Shown here: piece by piece, positions 60,473 to 64,000 of the stretch
Layout of the letters: every line of letters begins with the position of its first letter
Numbering within the stretch: position 1 is the stretch's first letter
The notes under the pieces: generated by a model
What the model saw: only the letters and a program-made list of their open reading frames with translations
Told to the model about the DNA's origin: nothing
The model's database searches: none
Program-made: the position numbers and the translations under genes
DNA from: Trichoderma breve
Lineage: Eukaryota > Ascomycota > Sordariomycetes > Hypocreales > Hypocreaceae
DNA length: 64,000 nt
Reading direction: 5' to 3'
Assembly (NCBI RefSeq): GCF_028502605.1
Contig: NC_079235.1
Span: forward strand, 1,674,001-1,738,000

Positions 60473-60494
60473 TTAGCCTTAGCCTTAGCCTTAG
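60473..60494 (+). repeat. (TTAGCC)3 island
   Basis: Three TTAGCC units plus TTAG form a rare GC-bearing spot. No CpA occurs on either strand of the unit, so RIP would not touch it. It is not the fungal telomere repeat TTAGGG. Confidence 0.9.
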
Positions 60495-61281
60495 GTTTAT
60501 TTTTATTATTAAATTTAAATATAATAATTTTAAAAAAAATATAATAAAAATATTAATAATTTAAATAATAATAATAATAATAAATATAATAATATTACAA
60601 AAAAAAAAACTTAAGTAAAAAACTTAATATTATTTAATTTAATTTAATATATATATTTACTTAATATTTAATATATTTTAAATATTTATTTATAATAGGA
60701 TTATATATTTTAATTATATTATAAATAATAAATATATTATTATATAAATATAAAATTAAATAATAAAACAAATTAAAAAAATATAAATTAAATAATAAAA
60801 TAAATTAAAAAAAATATAAATTAAATAATAAAAAATATTAAAAAAGTATTTTAATAATAATTTTAATTTTTTAAACTTAAGTATATATTTATAAATAAAT
60901 AATATATTTATAATTATTATTTTAATTTTTTAATAATTATATTTTTACTTTTATAATTACTTTTTTACTTTTATAATTAATTTAATAATTTTATTTAATT
61001 ATTATATAATTATATTAAATTTTTAATTTTATAAGTTTAATATTAAAATCTTTAATTATAAGTAAATAAAATTTATTATTTAATATTTTATTATATATAA
61101 AAGTTTATTACTTAATATTAAATTAATAATTATATTAAGAATTAATAATTAAAATAATAATAAAATTAATATTAAAAGTTATTTTATTTTTATATAATTA
61201 TAATTTAAAATTAAAGATAATAAAAATAATAATTATAAAATAAATTATATTTTCCTAATATAATATAATATAATATATTAC

Positions 61282-61335
61282 TACTTTTATTACTTTTATT
61301 ACTTTTATTACTTTTATTACTTTTATTACTTTTAT
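61282..61335 (+). repeat. 9-bp tandem repeat, six perfect units
   Basis: TACTTTTAT repeated six times without change. Confidence 0.95.
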
Positions 61336-61379
61336 TATAAATAACTTTAATTTATATAGCCTTTTATTAATTTTTTTTT

Positions 61380-61730
61380 AAAATAATATTTTATAATTTT
61401 TTTTTAATAAAAGCTTAATATTAAATATTATATTTAATTTAATAATTATAAAATAATAATTTAAAATTATAAAATTAAATATATATATATATATTATTAT
61501 TATATATGAAATATTTAATTAAATAGTAAAAGTATTAATATTATATTTTTATAAAATACTTAATTTTTTTTATATTAATAATTTAATATTATTAAAATAT
61601 TATTAAATTTAAGTAATAAAAGTTAATATAAAAATTTAGTTTATAGTATTAAGTAATTAAAGTATTTTTTTATTATTTTTCTTTATAAAAAAAAATTAAG
61701 CTTTTATATTATATTATATTATAAAATACA
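61380..61730 (+). repeat. RepC, forward partner of 35,270-35,650
   Basis: Shares long blocks with the reverse complement of 35,270-35,650 (see that entry). Confidence 0.6.
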
Positions 61731-62646
61731 TTTATATATAATAATATTTTTAATTTTACTATTTTAATAAATTTACTTTATTTATTATAAATATTTAAGT
61801 TGAAAAGTTTTTAAAATTAATTATTTAATTTATATAAAATATTATTTTCTTAAGTTTTTTAAATTACTATTATAATATTTTTAATAATATTAAAAATAAT
61901 ATTATATTATATTATAATACTTATATAATTTCTATAGGGCTTTATAAAATTAAATTTATAAAACCTTATATATTTATTAAGTACTATTAGTAATAATTTA
62001 TTTTATTAATTACTTAAAGAAAATAAAATAAAAGGAATTTATTATTTATTAATTATTTTTAAATAATAATAAATAATAATAATAAAATAAATTATTATTA
62101 ATAAATTAAGCTTAATATAATTAACTTATAATAAAATAAAATAAATAAATTACTTAAAATAATTAAATTTTTATTATTAATTATTTTATTATTTATATTT
62201 TAATTATACTAAAAATAATTTAATTTTAAATAATAAATTTAATAATATTTTTTTTATTAATAAAAACTAATTAAATATATTATTTATTAATATTTAATAA
62301 AAAGTTATTTATTAATAAAATAAATAATAAATAATTATAATAAATTTAGTAAGCCTAAATATTATTAATATAAAAATATAATTAAATATTATAAACTCTT
62401 TAAAGTTAATAAATAGTTTATTATTTATTTTCTTTTTAATATTTTTTTTTTAATTTTTATAATATTTTTATTATTAATTTATTTCTTAGGAATAGCTTAA
62501 ATACTTTAAAAATTACTTTATTAATAACTTCTTTATTATATTAGTTTATAAAAATAAAATAACTTAAGTTAATATTATTATAAATAAAAGTATAATAATT
62601 ATAAATAATAATATAATTAATAATTTATAATAGTATTTATTTATTA

Positions 62647-62650
<4 letters not shown>

Positions 62651-62689
<39 letters not shown>
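62651..62689 (+). repeat. (TA)n microsatellite
   Basis: About 19 uninterrupted TA units. Confidence 0.95.
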
Positions 62690-62694
<5 letters not shown>

Positions 62695-63419
62695 ATATAA
62701 TCCTTTATATTATATAATAAAATAATAGTATTATTAATTTATTTTATTTTTATTTATAATTTTAAGTTTATATATAATTATATATTAACTATAATTTACT
62801 TTTATTTTATATTTACTTTATTTTCTTTTTAAAATTACTTTATTACCTTAGTAAATTAAAATTTTATAACTATAGCTAATATAATAAATAAAGTTACTAA
62901 ATCTATTAGTAATTATTTATTATTTATTTTATTAATAAATAATTAAATTTTATTTATTTTTCTTAGTTAATTTATAAAATCAATTTTTTTCTATTATTTA
63001 TTAATAAAAGAAAAAACAAAATTTATTATTTATTATTAAATTTATTATTTAATTTTATTATTTTAATTTACTATTTTAATTTATTATTTTGATTTCCTAT
63101 TTTAATTTATTATTTTAATTTACTATTTTATTTAATTATTTTATTTTATTATTTTATATTAACTAAATAATATAATTAAAATAAGGAAATATATTATTTA
63201 TTATATAAATTTTATAAAGCTATTTCTATTTTTAATATATAAGTTATAGTAAAATTATAATTTAATTAGTAAAATTTTAAGTATTATTTAAAGCTAAAAA
63301 AATACTTTTATATAAAATAAAATTTACTATTAAAATATTTCTTTTATTTTAGCTTATATAATATTAATAAAAATAGTTTTATAAAATATATATAATAAAT
63401 ATTATAATTTTATAGTAAA

Positions 63420-64000
63420 TAAATAATAAAAATTAAAATTAACTTTTATATAATTTATTATATAATTTATTATATAATTTATTAAATAATTTATTTTTAT
63501 TATATAACCTATAGTTTAATTTATTTTTATTATATAATTTATAATTTAACTTATAATTTAATTTATTTTTATTATATAATTTATTATTAATTTTAATTCT
63601 AAGTCTTTTAATAATTTAAATTCCTTTATTATAAAAGAAAATTCTAATATTTTTACTAATAGTTTTATTTATAATAAATCTAAATTTAAATTAAAAAATA
63701 ATAAAAATTTTAAAGTTTATATTTTTAAAAATAATTTATTTAATAAATCTTTATTATTTATTAAAATAAATATAAAAAAAGAAATGAAAGTTAAATATAT
63801 AAAGTTAATTATTTATTTTATTATTTATTTTATTATTTATTTTATTATTTTATTTATTATTTTATTTACTTTATTATTTTATTTTATTAATTATTTTTAA
63901 TAATAATTATAAGCTTATAACCTTAATTAAAGGTTTTTAATTATTTAATTTAGCTTAGTAGTATTAAGTAAAATACCTATAAATAACTTATAATAAAAAA
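63420..64000 (+). repeat. RepB, forward partner of 41,300-42,130
   Basis: Follows the reverse complement of the left copy through several landmark blocks and continues past the window end. It contains three 12-bp TAATTTATTATA units at 63451-63486 and only one unit of the 29-bp motif near 63,690. Confidence 0.65.

Noticed and set aside
60473..60494. Telomere repeat
   Set aside because: The unit is TTAGCC, not TTAGGG, and there are only three units inside the block.

Overview
This window is nuclear DNA of a filamentous ascomycete (Pezizomycotina). Genes are broken by short introns of 46-80 bp with GTAAGT-like donors, CTAAC/CTGAC branch sites and AG acceptors, and most products are recognisable fungal housekeeping proteins. 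The Atg18 and Cia1 sequences suggest Eurotiomycetes, but that is an impression rather than a demonstrated placement.

The window has two halves. Bases 1-29,695 are a compact gene-rich block of ordinary base composition with nine confident protein genes and one doubtful small one. In order: mitochondrial ClpX-type unfoldase (-), Zn2Cys6 transcription factor (+), Pps1-type dual-specificity phosphatase (+), atg18 (-), cia1 (-), an unrecognised 550-residue protein with a CxxC motif (-), a doubtful small ORF (-), TFIIH subunit tfb1 (+), a mitochondrial tandem-AAA ATPase (-), and mus7/mms22 (+). They serve mitochondrial proteostasis, signalling, autophagy, cytosolic Fe-S assembly, transcription/repair and replication-fork repair. 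They do not form a pathway or a secondary-metabolite cluster. Splice sites were resolved base by base from frame, giving ClpX 574 aa, transcription factor 703 aa, Pps1 705 aa, Atg18 455 aa, Cia1 442 aa, unknown 550 aa, Tfb1 641 aa, AAA 997 aa and Mus7 2132 aa.

Bases from about 29,700 to 64,000 (the window end) are an extreme AT-rich block. Sampled 60-base lines hold only 1-3 G or C in the flanks and about 4-8 in one internal element. It starts immediately after the mus7 stop codon and shows no intact gene. The few surviving cytosines are mostly followed by T or C, seldom by A and almost never by G, as expected after saturating repeat-induced point mutation (RIP). Ruined mobile elements are still legible. 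One is a 9,134-bp Ty3/gypsy-type retrotransposon on the minus strand (48,425-57,558) with two 146-bp LTRs that differ only by transitions. Another is a 503-bp TRIM-like element (38,953-39,455) with 126-bp LTRs and a 5-bp target duplication. There is also a ~740-bp dispersed repeat family in at least nine places, and two long inverted-repeat pairs. On top of these sit young tandem arrays: an uninterrupted (AAT)~52, six perfect 29-mers, and 92-, 48-, 30-, 12- and 9-bp repeats. The block could be a large AT-isochore or the flank of a regional centromere; its far end is outside the window.
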